Positions 29,661 through 39,450 are shown, counted from the first letter of the stretch. The stretch is DNA of 50,018 bases from Planctomycetaceae bacterium (GCA_011523305.1 WTHB01000128.1:1-50018), one strand, 5' to 3'. Program-made: numbers and translations. The notes: generated from the sequence alone by a model not told the origin.

Positions 29661-29739
29661 GACGAGAGGGGAACCATCGACGCACGCGCGGTAGGCTAGA
29701 TCGTGTGGGCCATCCTCGTCAATTTATGACCAACGCGAG

Positions 29740-30243
29740 ATGACGGTCCCCACACGTGATTTTTCCACACGCCTCTCAACCAATCCGCTCATGTCCCGCT
29801 CCGAAGACCCCGTCCAAGTGCTGCTCGATTCCTTTTCCAGGCTCGTTGGCCGTGAGTTGATTCCCCGAACCGGCAACCCAGCCGAGCAGGCGAAACGGCT
29901 CTTTACGGCGGCCTTCGTCGTCGTCGCTCACGGCACCGAGGCTGATCCAGTCCTCAGCTACGGAAACGCCCAGGCACTTGCCCTCTGGGAGATGTCCTGG
30001 GAAGAGTTTACCCGGACCCCCTCGCGGCTGACCGCTGAACCTGTGCACCGTGACGAGCGGGCCAGGTTGTTGGCACGAACCCATGACCATGGCTACGTTG
30101 ATGACTATTCCGGCATCCGAATCTCCCAATCCGGCCGCCGGTTTCGCATCGAACAGGCGATCGTCTGGAACCTCAGCGACTCCGCCGGCACCCACCTCGG
30201 TCAGGCGGCTACCTTCGACCAGTGGGTGCCCCTGAAGTCATAA
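29740..30243 (+). CDS. MEKHLA domain-containing protein
   Basis: VVAHGTEADPVLSYGNAQALALWEMSWEEFTRTPSRLTAEPVHRDERARLL; RFRIEQAIVWNLSD. Confidence 0.85.
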   Translation: MTVPTRDFSTRLSTNPLMSRSEDPVQVLLDSFSRLVGRELIPRTGNPAEQAKRLFTAAFVVVAHGTEADPVLSYGNAQALALWEMSWEEFTRTPSRLTAEPVHRDERARLLARTHDHGYVDDYSGIRISQSGRRFRIEQAIVWNLSDSAGTHLGQAATFDQWVPLKS

Positions 30244-30315
30244 GCATGCCTGGCTTCAGGACATTCCCCCCAAACGTTCCCTCTTTCCACGCTTCTTGTC
30301 CCCGCTTCTCATCCC

Positions 30316-31740
30316 TTGGAACACGCCACTATGTTTCTGGCCTCTCGCTCCCTGCCTGCCTGCTTCCTCATCGCTCTCACGCTTGCTGCCACACTTCCAG
30401 CAGGAGCAGCCGTGTCAGACCATCCCCCAAACGTCATCTATATCCTCGCGGACGACCTCGGCTACGGAGATCTCTCCTGCTACGGACAGAAGAAGTTCGG
30501 CACACCCAACATCGACCGGTTGGCACGGGAAGGGATGCGATTGACCGGGCACTATTCCGGCAACACCGTCTGCAGTCCTTCCCGGGCGGTCCTCATGACC
30601 GGCCGCCACCCTGGCCATTGCCACATCCGGGGCAACGGTGACGAAGCAACCTCTGTCCGGCTCTGGCCCGAGGACATCGTGCTTCCCGAGGTCTTTCAAG
30701 CCGCAGGGTACGCCACCGGGGCCTTTGGCAAGTGGGGTCTCGGCATCACCACCGTGGAAGGCCGGGGCAACCCCCTCGCCAATGGGTTCGACGAATTCTA
30801 CGGCTGGAAGAGTCAGTCGATTGCCCACACCTACTACCCAAGCAGCGTTGTCGAGAACGGCCAAGAAATACCCTTGGAACCCGGCACCTACGTGCATGAA
30901 CTGATCATGGACAAGGCTCGCGCCTTCATCCGCCACAATGCCTCGGCCCAAAAACCATTCTTTTGCTACATCCCCACCGCCGTGCCCCACGCTGCCATGC
31001 ACGCCCCCAAAGCCCTGCACGAAAAGTGGCGGAAAAAAATGCCGCAGTTTGATCACGTCATCGGAAAGTATCCTGCCGGACCAGATGAGTCCTGCCCTGA
31101 TGTCATCAACCCGATTGCCGGCTTCGCCGCTATGATGGAACACCTCGACAACGAGGTTGGGGAAATCCTCCGTCTGCTTGCTGACCTTGGCATCGATGAA
31201 AACACGCTGGTGCTGTTTGCCAGCGACAACGGTGCCCACCGGGAAGGGGGCCACGACCCGGACTTCTGGAACTCTACCGGCGGCCTCCGCGGTCAGAAAC
31301 GCGATATGCACGAGGGGGGCATTCGGTCACCCCTGTTGGCTCGCTGGCCGGGCACGATCAAAGCTGGCGCAACCAGCGATCACCTCAGCGCCTTCTGGGA
31401 TGTGCTGCCAACTATGGCCGAGCTACTCGGTCAGCCGTCGCCCGCAGGTGTTGATGGTATTTCGTTCCTGCCAACACTGATGGGCACCCCTGACCGCCAG
31501 CAGCAGCATGAATCGCTCTACTGGGAATTCCACAAACGCAAACTCTTTTCACGGGCAGCCCGCATCGGCAGTTGGAAGGCCTATCAGGAAAACGGGAAGC
31601 CCTTGGAACTCTTCGATCTGTCAGCCGACCCGGGTGAAACAACCAACGTGGCTGCTGAACACCCGGAGATCGTCAAGCAGATGGAAGCAGTCTTCCGCGA
31701 ATCCCATCAGCCCCTCGCGGCCAACCGGAAAGAGGGCTGA
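30316..31740 (+). CDS. Arylsulfatase
   Basis: PNVIYILADDLGYGDLSCYGQKKFGTPNIDRLA; VCSPSRAVLMTGRHPGHCHIRGN signature. Confidence 0.95.
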   Translation: MEHATMFLASRSLPACFLIALTLAATLPAGAAVSDHPPNVIYILADDLGYGDLSCYGQKKFGTPNIDRLAREGMRLTGHYSGNTVCSPSRAVLMTGRHPGHCHIRGNGDEATSVRLWPEDIVLPEVFQAAGYATGAFGKWGLGITTVEGRGNPLANGFDEFYGWKSQSIAHTYYPSSVVENGQEIPLEPGTYVHELIMDKARAFIRHNASAQKPFFCYIPTAVPHAAMHAPKALHEKWRKKMPQFDHVIGKYPAGPDESCPDVINPIAGFAAMMEHLDNEVGEILRLLADLGIDENTLVLFASDNGAHREGGHDPDFWNSTGGLRGQKRDMHEGGIRSPLLARWPGTIKAGATSDHLSAFWDVLPTMAELLGQPSPAGVDGISFLPTLMGTPDRQQQHESLYWEFHKRKLFSRAARIGSWKAYQENGKPLELFDLSADPGETTNVAAEHPEIVKQMEAVFRESHQPLAANRKEG

Positions 31741-31785
31741 CAGCACGAGAAGGGCGACCGTCGCACGGCCCCCTTCCAACGGTAT

Positions 31786-34281
31786 CTACACGTCGAGGTT
31801 CCGTACGTCGAGCGCGTGCCGCTCGATGAACTCCCGACGCGGCTCGACCTTCTCACCCATCAGCACGCGGAAGAGGTCGTCTGCGGCAGCCGCATCGTCC
31901 ATTGAAACCCGCAACAGGGTGCGGTTGGCCGGATCGAGGGTGGTCTCCCGAAGTTCCTCGGCATTCATCTCACCCAGCCCTTTGAAGCGGGTGATCGAAA
32001 GCCCCTTCTCCCCAGCCCGACGGACCGCCGCCAGCAGGCCCCGCAGATCCTCGATGCCAATTTCATTCTCACCCCGGCGGAGGAGATAGCGGGGTTCTTC
32101 GGTTCCGGTCCGATCCTCTGGCATCAGGCTTTCAATGGCGAAGCCCATCGCCTCAAGTTCCTTCAGCCCGGCATTGATACTTCTTACCTCATGGAGGTCG
32201 ATCACGATCAACTGCTGCTCGACCAACGCGTCGTTCGCCGCTCCACCCCCGCCCGGCTTGTTTTCATCGGCCTTGCCCGCTTGAAGTTCCCCACCGGTTG
32301 CCTCCTCCTTGCTTTCTACAAAGGCCTCCAGTTCATCGCGACTGGTGAACCAGTGCTCCTCGGTGCCAAAAAAGACGTGGTACATCGGCAACTTGCCGCT
32401 CCCCTCTTCCCGCCGCCCGGCATGGTCCCGGAGGCTGATCCCCCGGCGTTCCAATGCCAGCAGGGCATCCTCAAGGCCCGCCAGGGTGCGGCAGAGTTTT
32501 TGCATCCCCTCGCCGGCTATCTCTCGACCATCACCGGGTAGGAAGACGCCCTCGCCCAGGCCCTGGTCAAGCAGCTGGTTCTTCATCTCCTCTTCAGTCT
32601 GCACGTAGTAGGTCTGCTTCTTGCTCCGCACTCGAAAGAGCGGGGGCTGGGCGACGTAGACATGGCCAGCCGCGACCAGTTGATACATCTGCCGATAGAA
32701 AAATGTCAGCAACAACGTCCGAATGTGGGAGCCGTCGACGTCGGCGTCGGTCATGATGACCACCTTGTCATATCGTCGCTTGCCGAGATCGGCCTCCGGT
32801 CCAATGCCTGCCCCGATGGCCGAGATCACACTCCGCACCTCTTCATTGGCCAGCACCTTATCTTCCCGGCTCTTGTAGGCATTGATGATTTTTCCCCGCA
32901 GTGGCAGGATCGCCTGATACTCACGGAGCCTGCCACCTTCGGCCGAGCCACCGGCGGAATCACCCTCCACCAGATAGAGTTCACAGCGTTCGACGTCCTT
33001 GCTGGTGCAGTCGCGGAGTTTGCCCGGCAGGCCACCCCCAGAAAGGGCACCTTTCCGTTCGCGGAGGAGTGCCTTTGCCTTCTGGGCGGCCGTCCGCGCC
33101 TCAGCGGCCAGCACCCCCTTCTGAACGATTGCCTTGGCACTCTTGGGATGCTCTTCGAGGTACTTGCCGAGGAACTCACCAACCGCCGAGTTGATGATGC
33201 TCTCGACCTCGCTGTTTCCAAGTTTTGTTTTGGTCTGCCCTTCAAACTGTGGATGGGGCACCCGCACACTGACCACTGCGGTCAGTCCCTCACGGACATC
33301 ATCTCCGGTCGGAATGAGATCCTTGTAGATGCCGCTTTTCTTCCCATAGGCATTGATGCTCCGGGTCAGCGCTGAGCGAAATCCTGAGACGTGTGTGCCC
33401 CCTTCGTTCGTCGAAATATTATTGACGTAACTGTGCACATTCTCCGTAAACTCGCCGGTGTATTGCAGCGCGATGTCCCAGGAAACCCCTTCGTTTTCTC
33501 CTTGCAGAGCGATCACATCTGGATGAATGGCATCACTTGAGCGGTTGAGCCATTCAATGAATTCCTCCACGCCCCGTTCGTAGAAAAACTCCTCCGTCTG
33601 GCCACTGGCTGCGTCGGTGAAGACAATCTTCACCCCAGAATTGAGGAAGGCGAGTTCCTGGAGCCGCCGCGAGAGAATGTCCCACGAAAACTTTGTCTGT
33701 GGAAAAATCTGCGGGTCCGGCTTGAACGTTGTCTTCGTCCCTGTCCCGCTGGCCGTTCCCATCTTGCGGACCGGACCGGTCGGCTCACCCCGTTGATACT
33801 CCTGCTGCCAGACGTGCCCCTCTCGGGAAACCTCGACCTCGCACCACTCGGAGAGAAAGTTCACCACCGTCACACCGACCCCATGGAGACCGCCTGACGT
33901 CTGGTAGGCCCCCTTCTCGAACTTGCCCCCAAATTTCAGCACCGTCATCACCCCTTCCAGGGTGGAAACCTCCCGGTCCATTTCCTCGGAAAGTTGCTCG
34001 TGAATGTCTGTCGGAATACCTCGACCATCGTCCTCGACTGTCACACTACCATCGACGTTGACCGTCACTGTCACCCGCTTGGCATATTCAGCCATGCATT
34101 CATCGATCGAATTGTCGACCACTTCGTAGACCAGATGATGCAACCCACGGGCGGTGTTGTCACCGATGTACATCCCAAATCGCTCGCGGACATGCTCGCG
34201 ATCGGAAAGATGCTTCAGATCCGTACTGGTGTAGCCAGCCTGGTTTTGGTCGTCAGCAGGAGCAGGTGTAGCGTCGGCCAT
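31786..34281 (-). CDS. gyrB: DNA gyrase subunit B
   Basis: MYIGDNTARGLHHLVYEVVDNSIDECMAE, GRGIPTDIHEQ, LVEGDSAGGSA, MTDADVDGSHIRTLLLTFFYR, ITRFKGLGEMNAEEL. Confidence 0.98.
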   Translation of the reverse strand: MADATPAPADDQNQAGYTSTDLKHLSDREHVRERFGMYIGDNTARGLHHLVYEVVDNSIDECMAEYAKRVTVTVNVDGSVTVEDDGRGIPTDIHEQLSEEMDREVSTLEGVMTVLKFGGKFEKGAYQTSGGLHGVGVTVVNFLSEWCEVEVSREGHVWQQEYQRGEPTGPVRKMGTASGTGTKTTFKPDPQIFPQTKFSWDILSRRLQELAFLNSGVKIVFTDAASGQTEEFFYERGVEEFIEWLNRSSDAIHPDVIALQGENEGVSWDIALQYTGEFTENVHSYVNNISTNEGGTHVSGFRSALTRSINAYGKKSGIYKDLIPTGDDVREGLTAVVSVRVPHPQFEGQTKTKLGNSEVESIINSAVGEFLGKYLEEHPKSAKAIVQKGVLAAEARTAAQKAKALLRERKGALSGGGLPGKLRDCTSKDVERCELYLVEGDSAGGSAEGGRLREYQAILPLRGKIINAYKSREDKVLANEEVRSVISAIGAGIGPEADLGKRRYDKVVIMTDADVDGSHIRTLLLTFFYRQMYQLVAAGHVYVAQPPLFRVRSKKQTYYVQTEEEMKNQLLDQGLGEGVFLPGDGREIAGEGMQKLCRTLAGLEDALLALERRGISLRDHAGRREEGSGKLPMYHVFFGTEEHWFTSRDELEAFVESKEEATGGELQAGKADENKPGGGGAANDALVEQQLIVIDLHEVRSINAGLKELEAMGFAIESLMPEDRTGTEEPRYLLRRGENEIGIEDLRGLLAAVRRAGEKGLSITRFKGLGEMNAEELRETTLDPANRTLLRVSMDDAAAADDLFRVLMGEKVEPRREFIERHALDVRNLDV

Positions 34282-34338
34282 AGTCAGCTTTCAACGAGAG
34301 GAGGAATACGTGTGGATGATGGGAAAGGATGCCCGCGG

Positions 34339-34689
34339 TCAGTCCTGGCCTGAATCAATCAGCAGACGGCAACGAATGTCGGTGATGCCCTCGCCGGGCA
34401 CCCGGGCCTGCAATTTCTTCAGCAAATCGCGTTTGTGAAATCCCATTTCTTGGACGAGGGCGGAATGGCTGACAAACACCTCCAGCACACCCCGTCGCAC
34501 CGTGCCGGGTTGAGACCCACCACGAAAACTGAGGGGGACCACGTCGTTCCAGGCGTTCCTCAACGCATCGCTGCCCTGTTGGCGGTCGTAGCCCGTTCGG
34601 GCCATGAGGCGATTGAGGAGGCTGCCAAGCGAACGAGGATCGTTCATCAGGCCGGTGTCCCAGCGGAGTGGTTGACGAAGGACAAGCAT
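34339..34689 (-). CDS. DUF721 (DciA-like) protein
   Basis: LGSLLNRLMARTGYDRQQGSDALRNAWNDVV...VRRGVLEVFVSHSALVQEMGFHKRDLLKKL; between dnaN and gyrB. Confidence 0.85.
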   Translation of the reverse strand: MLVLRQPLRWDTGLMNDPRSLGSLLNRLMARTGYDRQQGSDALRNAWNDVVPLSFRGGSQPGTVRRGVLEVFVSHSALVQEMGFHKRDLLKKLQARVPGEGITDIRCRLLIDSGQD

Positions 34690-34707
34690 CTGTCGGTACC
34701 GCCACGG

Positions 34708-35820
34708 TTAGTCAGCCGCCAACGGCATGACGCAGTAGCCATACCCGTCCTCGGTACGACAGACACAGGCGCTCTGCCCGTCAGTGAGTTCAACATCAAT
34801 CGTGGTCGCCGGGTCGAACACCCGCAGAAACTCGTTCACAAACCGGGGATCAAGTTTGATCTGCACCGTCTCACCGCTGTAATCAATCGGCATCTCAACG
34901 CGACTCTGACCGCTCTCCGCAGACTGCCCGGACAACACCAATTGGCCCGATTCGAAGGTGAAGTCGACACCCTTGGATTGTTCGCTGGTCACAATCGCTG
35001 CCTGCCGCACCGCCGAGAGCAACGGACCGGCAACCAGTTTCACGGTGACGGCATCAGGCCGATCGGGGAACACATCCCGCCAGCGGGGAAAGCGTCCCTC
35101 GACCAAGCGTGCGGAAATGGTCGTATGACCGGTGTGAATGAGGATGTCGCTGCCTTGGACAGCAAGTTTGACCGGCGTCTCATTGTCACCAAGGCTGCGT
35201 TCAATCAGTTGCATCGCCCGGGCTGGCACAATCGGCTGGGTGGCAGGTGGCTCGCCCCCCTGCACCGCAGCGGGGCCTTCCATCTTGGCCAGCCGACGCC
35301 CGTCGGTTCCGACAGCGATGACACTCGCATCGGTCAATTCAACCAGGACCCCACCGAGGGCATATCGGCTCGACTCGTTATCCGTCGAAAAGACCGTCCG
35401 TCGAACCAGTTCGCGTACCAGCGGTGTCGTCAGTTCAAAGCAGGCATCACTGGGAAAGGTCGCCACGGAGGGAAACTCGAGTGGATCCTCAGCAGGGAGT
35501 CGAAACTGGCTCCGCGCCGCCTTGACGAGCGTCGCGTTGCCGTCTGACTCAATCTCGAAGGTGGTGCCTGGGGGACTCTCCCGCACGATCGCCATCAGCC
35601 TGGCACTGGGCAGCAAGACACTCCCGGCAGCCGACGTCTCAACCCCTTCAACCTCCGTGCGAATCCCGATCTCAAGGTCAGTCGCTGACAGAACTGCTGT
35701 GGCCCCATCAACATCAAGTTTGACGTTGGTCAGGACCGGCTTGGGCGAACGGGAAGGAACAACGGCCGCGGCCGTCTGCAAGGCCGCCAACAACGGCTCA
35801 CGCGTGCAACGCAGATTCAT
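34708..35820 (-). CDS. dnaN: DNA polymerase III subunit beta (sliding clamp)
   Basis: MNLRCTREPLLAALQTAAAVVPSRSPKPVLTNVKLDV; VKLAVQGSDILIHTGHTTISARLVEGRFPRWRDVFP; C-terminal CVCRTEDGYGYCVMPLAAD; start ATG 35820. Confidence 0.96.
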   Translation of the reverse strand: MNLRCTREPLLAALQTAAAVVPSRSPKPVLTNVKLDVDGATAVLSATDLEIGIRTEVEGVETSAAGSVLLPSARLMAIVRESPPGTTFEIESDGNATLVKAARSQFRLPAEDPLEFPSVATFPSDACFELTTPLVRELVRRTVFSTDNESSRYALGGVLVELTDASVIAVGTDGRRLAKMEGPAAVQGGEPPATQPIVPARAMQLIERSLGDNETPVKLAVQGSDILIHTGHTTISARLVEGRFPRWRDVFPDRPDAVTVKLVAGPLLSAVRQAAIVTSEQSKGVDFTFESGQLVLSGQSAESGQSRVEMPIDYSGETVQIKLDPRFVNEFLRVFDPATTIDVELTDGQSACVCRTEDGYGYCVMPLAAD

Positions 35821-36049
35821 GTGATCGCGATTTCCGCAGGAGGATGACTGAGACAACGACGCCTTCTCAGGCTCGCCAGGCTCCGGTCGAACTGAGTTCA
35901 GGAGAAGCCTGGGAATGGCGGTCTGAGGACCACTCAATCTACCCGATTTCAGCCTGTTCCGCAGGTGGTCCGAAAGGGAATTTTGCCCCTGGAAACCAGC
36001 GGCTTGGCAGCCCCGGCCCACTGCCCGAGCGGGCGGACCAAGTCTGCTG

Positions 36050-36310
36050 CTTTTATTTATAAAGAGAAAAGAAAAGAAATAGGAGAAGGCAGTAGGAAAA
36101 GTATTTGGATCATCAGTAAGAGCCCCTTGGATAACGTCCCCAACGCTGCCCGAGCGGTCGATCAATCAGGGGTTGGAGACAGGCCGAATTTCCTCAATTT
36201 CCCCGAAAGAAAACAGCTCAAACGGTCCCCATGCAGGGCTGGTTGTCGACCAAATCAGTGGTGGAAAATCTGCCGAAAGCATGTTGGCTGATTGTTGAAA
36301 ATGGTTGCAG
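36050..36310. other. Candidate oriC element: AT-rich tract plus near-consensus DnaA boxes
   Basis: AT-rich ttttatttataaagagaaaagaaaagaaatagg (about 36051-36083) in a GC-rich background; 7/9 matches to TGTGGATAA at 36104, 36126, 36260, 36293, all one orientation. Confidence 0.4.
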
Positions 36311-36520
36311 AAGGCTGCCTCAAACCGGCTGGATCAGCCGTGGCTGGTCTGTTCGAGAAGAGTCAGGGAAGGGGGCCTGTCACGGTTGCTGGCATGCTGG
36401 CAGGCGAGAGGAGTGAACGTCAGGCTTTGGTGGGGGGACTGACCAGCCTTGGTCGAGACTGTTGCTGGGAACACATCCGACAGGCACTCGACAGCACAGC
36501 CAACATCTTTCCAGCAGCGT

Positions 36521-37537
36521 TCACTTTCCTGCCGCATGGGTGAGCTTATCGAGAATGGTTTGCAGATCGCCAGCATAGCCAGCATCCTGACGGAGGAGTT
36601 TGGTGGTCACCTTCAAACTGTGGAGCACGGTGGAATGGTCACGACCGCCAATCGCCCTGCCGATCGCATGGCTACTCAGGTCCGTAAGCAGGTGGGCACA
36701 GTGGATGGCCAGGCTCCGTGGGCGAACATGGCAGCGACGCTGGGACCCGCCTGTAATGTCATCCGATGTGATCCCGTGGTACCGGGCAACAGTTGAGAGA
36801 ATACGTCGGATCGTAGGCGGCGAGGCTGGCCTGGCGATCTGGCTGCGGGCAGGTGAGGCCGTCTTGGTTCCTGCTGGTCGCGTTGGGGGAACTGGGGCTG
36901 GATCAGCAGCATTGCCCAGCGGGATCAGCAGCCCTGCAGCCAGCCTGGATTCGACAGCGGGATGCAGACTGAGGGTGGCGGGATGGCCCGGCAGGGTGAC
37001 CGCAAGCAGGGTGGGTGTGTCGAGAATAGCGTCGATGAACCGACCCAGAAGCAGGTGATCGTCCTCTCGCTTACCTGCCAGATCGATGCGATCGATCAAG
37101 ATGAGTGTTGGGGGACACGGCGGTCGCGACCGAGACGGTCGTGAGGGTCGCAGATCGACCCGCTCGATGCCGAGTCCGGCCTGAAGCGGGGTGATTGAAC
37201 CGCTCGATCGGGCTCGCCTCAGTTCTTTGGTGAGGTGGCGGCCGTCGCAGCGGATGATCTCCGGTATCTGTCGGCGACGGGACCGGCGAGCCCGTACCTG
37301 CCAGGCTTCGGCTGTGGTCTGCAGCCAACCTGTCCGAGCCTGGGAATGGTTCCCAACACCGACCAGCAGCCGACCACGCGGAGGCCAGGCAGCGGCCTTG
37401 GGAGCAGTGAAGAGGTGATCAATGGCCTCAGCCGTTGCAGCCTGTGGGAGGTCGTCGAGCCAGGTTCCCGGCTTCGATCGCCCTCTGCCTGGGGAGATCG
37501 GGTGCGGTCGGGTGCGTGTGGCAAGGACCCGTGACAT
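36521..37537 (-). CDS. dnaA: Divergent chromosomal replication initiator DnaA-like protein
   Basis: Domain IV: RILSTVARYHGITSDDITGGSQRRCHVRPRSLAIHCAHLLTDLSSHAIGRAIGGRDHSTVLHSLK; degenerate AAA+ region; adjacent to dnaN; start ATG 37537 (track start 37591 is GTG). Confidence 0.85.
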   Translation of the reverse strand: MSRVLATRTRPHPISPGRGRSKPGTWLDDLPQAATAEAIDHLFTAPKAAAWPPRGRLLVGVGNHSQARTGWLQTTAEAWQVRARRSRRRQIPEIIRCDGRHLTKELRRARSSGSITPLQAGLGIERVDLRPSRPSRSRPPCPPTLILIDRIDLAGKREDDHLLLGRFIDAILDTPTLLAVTLPGHPATLSLHPAVESRLAAGLLIPLGNAADPAPVPPTRPAGTKTASPARSQIARPASPPTIRRILSTVARYHGITSDDITGGSQRRCHVRPRSLAIHCAHLLTDLSSHAIGRAIGGRDHSTVLHSLKVTTKLLRQDAGYAGDLQTILDKLTHAAGK

Positions 37538-37659
37538 GGTCGAACCCAGAATGCACGCCGGAAACGCCCTCAGCACGTCCGTGCCACCCACTCTCAGGCT
37601 GATTCCCGCCAGCCCGTCCCAGCGGGAGTGAGCCTACGGCATCTGCTGCTGCCTGGCAA

Positions 37660-38847
37660 TTACGAGCCAGTCAGTCCCGCTCGCTGGCCACACTCCTGGA
37701 GCAGTGGCTGGAGCCGGGAAAGGGCCTCGGAGATCGTATCCGGAGTCGTGGTGGAACCGTAACTGAACCGCACGGCTGCTTGAATGATGGACTCAGGCAG
37801 GTTCATGGCCACCAGGGCCGGGGCTGGTTCGTGGGACCCGCTTGCACAAGCGGTTCCGGTGGCGACGCAGACACCGACGAGATCGGCAGCCATGACGAAG
37901 GCCTGGCGGTCGATGCCGGTGAGGGCGATGGTCGAGAGGTGCGGGCTGCGGGGTCTTCCGCTGCCGACGATCTGGGCGTCGATTCCGGCTGCTGCTGCCA
38001 GGCGAATCAGCCTGTGTTCGAAGTCATTCTGAAGTGTGGCAAGTCGTTCGGCTTCGGCCTGTTGGCGGCTGCTGGCGAGTCTGACGGCGACACCACAACC
38101 GGCGATCAGGGCGACCGGCTCGGTGCCGCCGCGTTGGGCGAGTTGCTGGCTGCCTGGAAACAGCGGTCTGAGCTGAGTGCCTGGCTGTGTGATCAGGCAG
38201 CCAATGCCCCGCGGCCCACCGAATTTATGGGGGCTGAAACTGAGGCTCGAACAGCCGAGTGAGGAGAAGGCAACAGGCAGCCGCCCCACCGCCTGGGTGG
38301 CATCAGTGTGGACGTCACAGGACACTGCGGTTGTGGCGATCACCTGGAGGAGTGCCGGTACGTCTTCAATGGTGCCGGTCTGCCCGCAGACCAGCGTGGT
38401 GGTCAGCAGGCGAGGCTGGTCGTTGCCGGTCTGTTCCAGCCAGACTGCCACACCTTGGCGATCGAGACAGCCATTCGCATCAAGAGGAAGCAATGCGTTT
38501 TGAGCAAATGGATGAGCCGCTGCCGCTGCCCGTAGGCTGTCGTGATCGCGGCTGGTGGTGGCAATCAGGCCAAGGGTGCTGTCGTCTGGCCGGCTCAGGC
38601 TGTGGAGCGCGAGGGCGTTGGCCTCGGTTGCTCCCGAGGTGAACACCAGCCCCGCGGCGGGGCAACCGAGGGCGGCCAGAATCTGCTCCCGCGCGTCATC
38701 GACCACCCGCCGGGCCCGCCGGCCGACAGCATGGGGGCTTGAGGGGTTCCCAAAACAGTCACCCTGAACCTGGGCAATGCGTTCGGCCACTTCCGGGTCG
38801 ACCGGCGTGGTGGCAGCATGGTCGAGGTACAGTTCACGGGCGTTCAT
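37660..38847 (-). CDS. Cysteine desulfurase/NifS-like class V aminotransferase
   Basis: LYLDHAATTPVDPEVAERIA, FTSGATEANALALHS, DATQAVGRLPVAFSSLGCSSLSFSPHKFGGPRGIGCL, ATGTACASGSHEPAPALVAM. Confidence 0.93.
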   Translation of the reverse strand: MNARELYLDHAATTPVDPEVAERIAQVQGDCFGNPSSPHAVGRRARRVVDDAREQILAALGCPAAGLVFTSGATEANALALHSLSRPDDSTLGLIATTSRDHDSLRAAAAAHPFAQNALLPLDANGCLDRQGVAVWLEQTGNDQPRLLTTTLVCGQTGTIEDVPALLQVIATTAVSCDVHTDATQAVGRLPVAFSSLGCSSLSFSPHKFGGPRGIGCLITQPGTQLRPLFPGSQQLAQRGGTEPVALIAGCGVAVRLASSRQQAEAERLATLQNDFEHRLIRLAAAAGIDAQIVGSGRPRSPHLSTIALTGIDRQAFVMAADLVGVCVATGTACASGSHEPAPALVAMNLPESIIQAAVRFSYGSTTTPDTISEALSRLQPLLQECGQRAGLTGS

Positions 38848-38970
38848 CGGCAAATCGGCCCGGGCAGGCTCGTTGAACGACACTGGGCTGACAGGCACCT
38901 GGGTGTACCTGTCAGCCCAGCACGTGGATGGTGGGTGCGACCCACGAAATGGAGCAACCGCACAGGGGCG

Positions 38971-39450
38971 TTACCGCACGTCGAGGAGTTCGACAACAAA
39001 GTGCAGGGTTGCGTTCGGGGGAATGACTGGTGGCGCGCCCCGGGCACCGTACCCGATGGCACTGGGAATCTGCAGTTCAATCATGCCCCCGTTGGCGACC
39101 AGTTGCATGCCTTCTGTCCAACCCGGAATGACGCGATTGAGCGGGAACTCAATCGATTCTCCCCGCTTGTAAGAACTGTCGAAGACGGTGCCGTTGTCGA
39201 GCCAGCCGTGGTAGTGCACGGAGACGGTGCTGGTCGCGGTTGGGGTCGCCCCATCACCGGCCCGCAGGACGCGGTACTCAAGACCCGTTGCCGTGCGGGT
39301 GAATTGTTTTGGGGGGTTGGCATCGACGGGGCCAGACCCCTCGGGCAGCTCGGGAAGGGGGACATCAGTAGGGGTTTCGGCCATGGTGGGAACACTCACA
39401 AAAGCGAGGGAGACGAACAGGGCCGCGAAAACGGTGACGACAGCACGCAT
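38971..39450 (-). CDS. FKBP-type peptidyl-prolyl cis-trans isomerase, secreted
   Basis: VSVHYHGWLDNGTVFDSSYKRGESIEFPLNRVIPGWTEGMQLVANGGMIELQIPSAIGYGARG; signal peptide. Confidence 0.95.
   Translation of the reverse strand: MRAVVTVFAALFVSLAFVSVPTMAETPTDVPLPELPEGSGPVDANPPKQFTRTATGLEYRVLRAGDGATPTATSTVSVHYHGWLDNGTVFDSSYKRGESIEFPLNRVIPGWTEGMQLVANGGMIELQIPSAIGYGARGAPPVIPPNATLHFVVELLDVR

Noticed and set aside
30415-31311. 298-aa minus-strand ORF
   Set aside because: Antisense shadow of the arylsulfatase at 30316-31740.
34435-35547. 370-aa plus-strand ORF
   Set aside because: Antisense to dnaN and DUF721; composition (His/Arg/Gly-rich) typical of a shadow frame.
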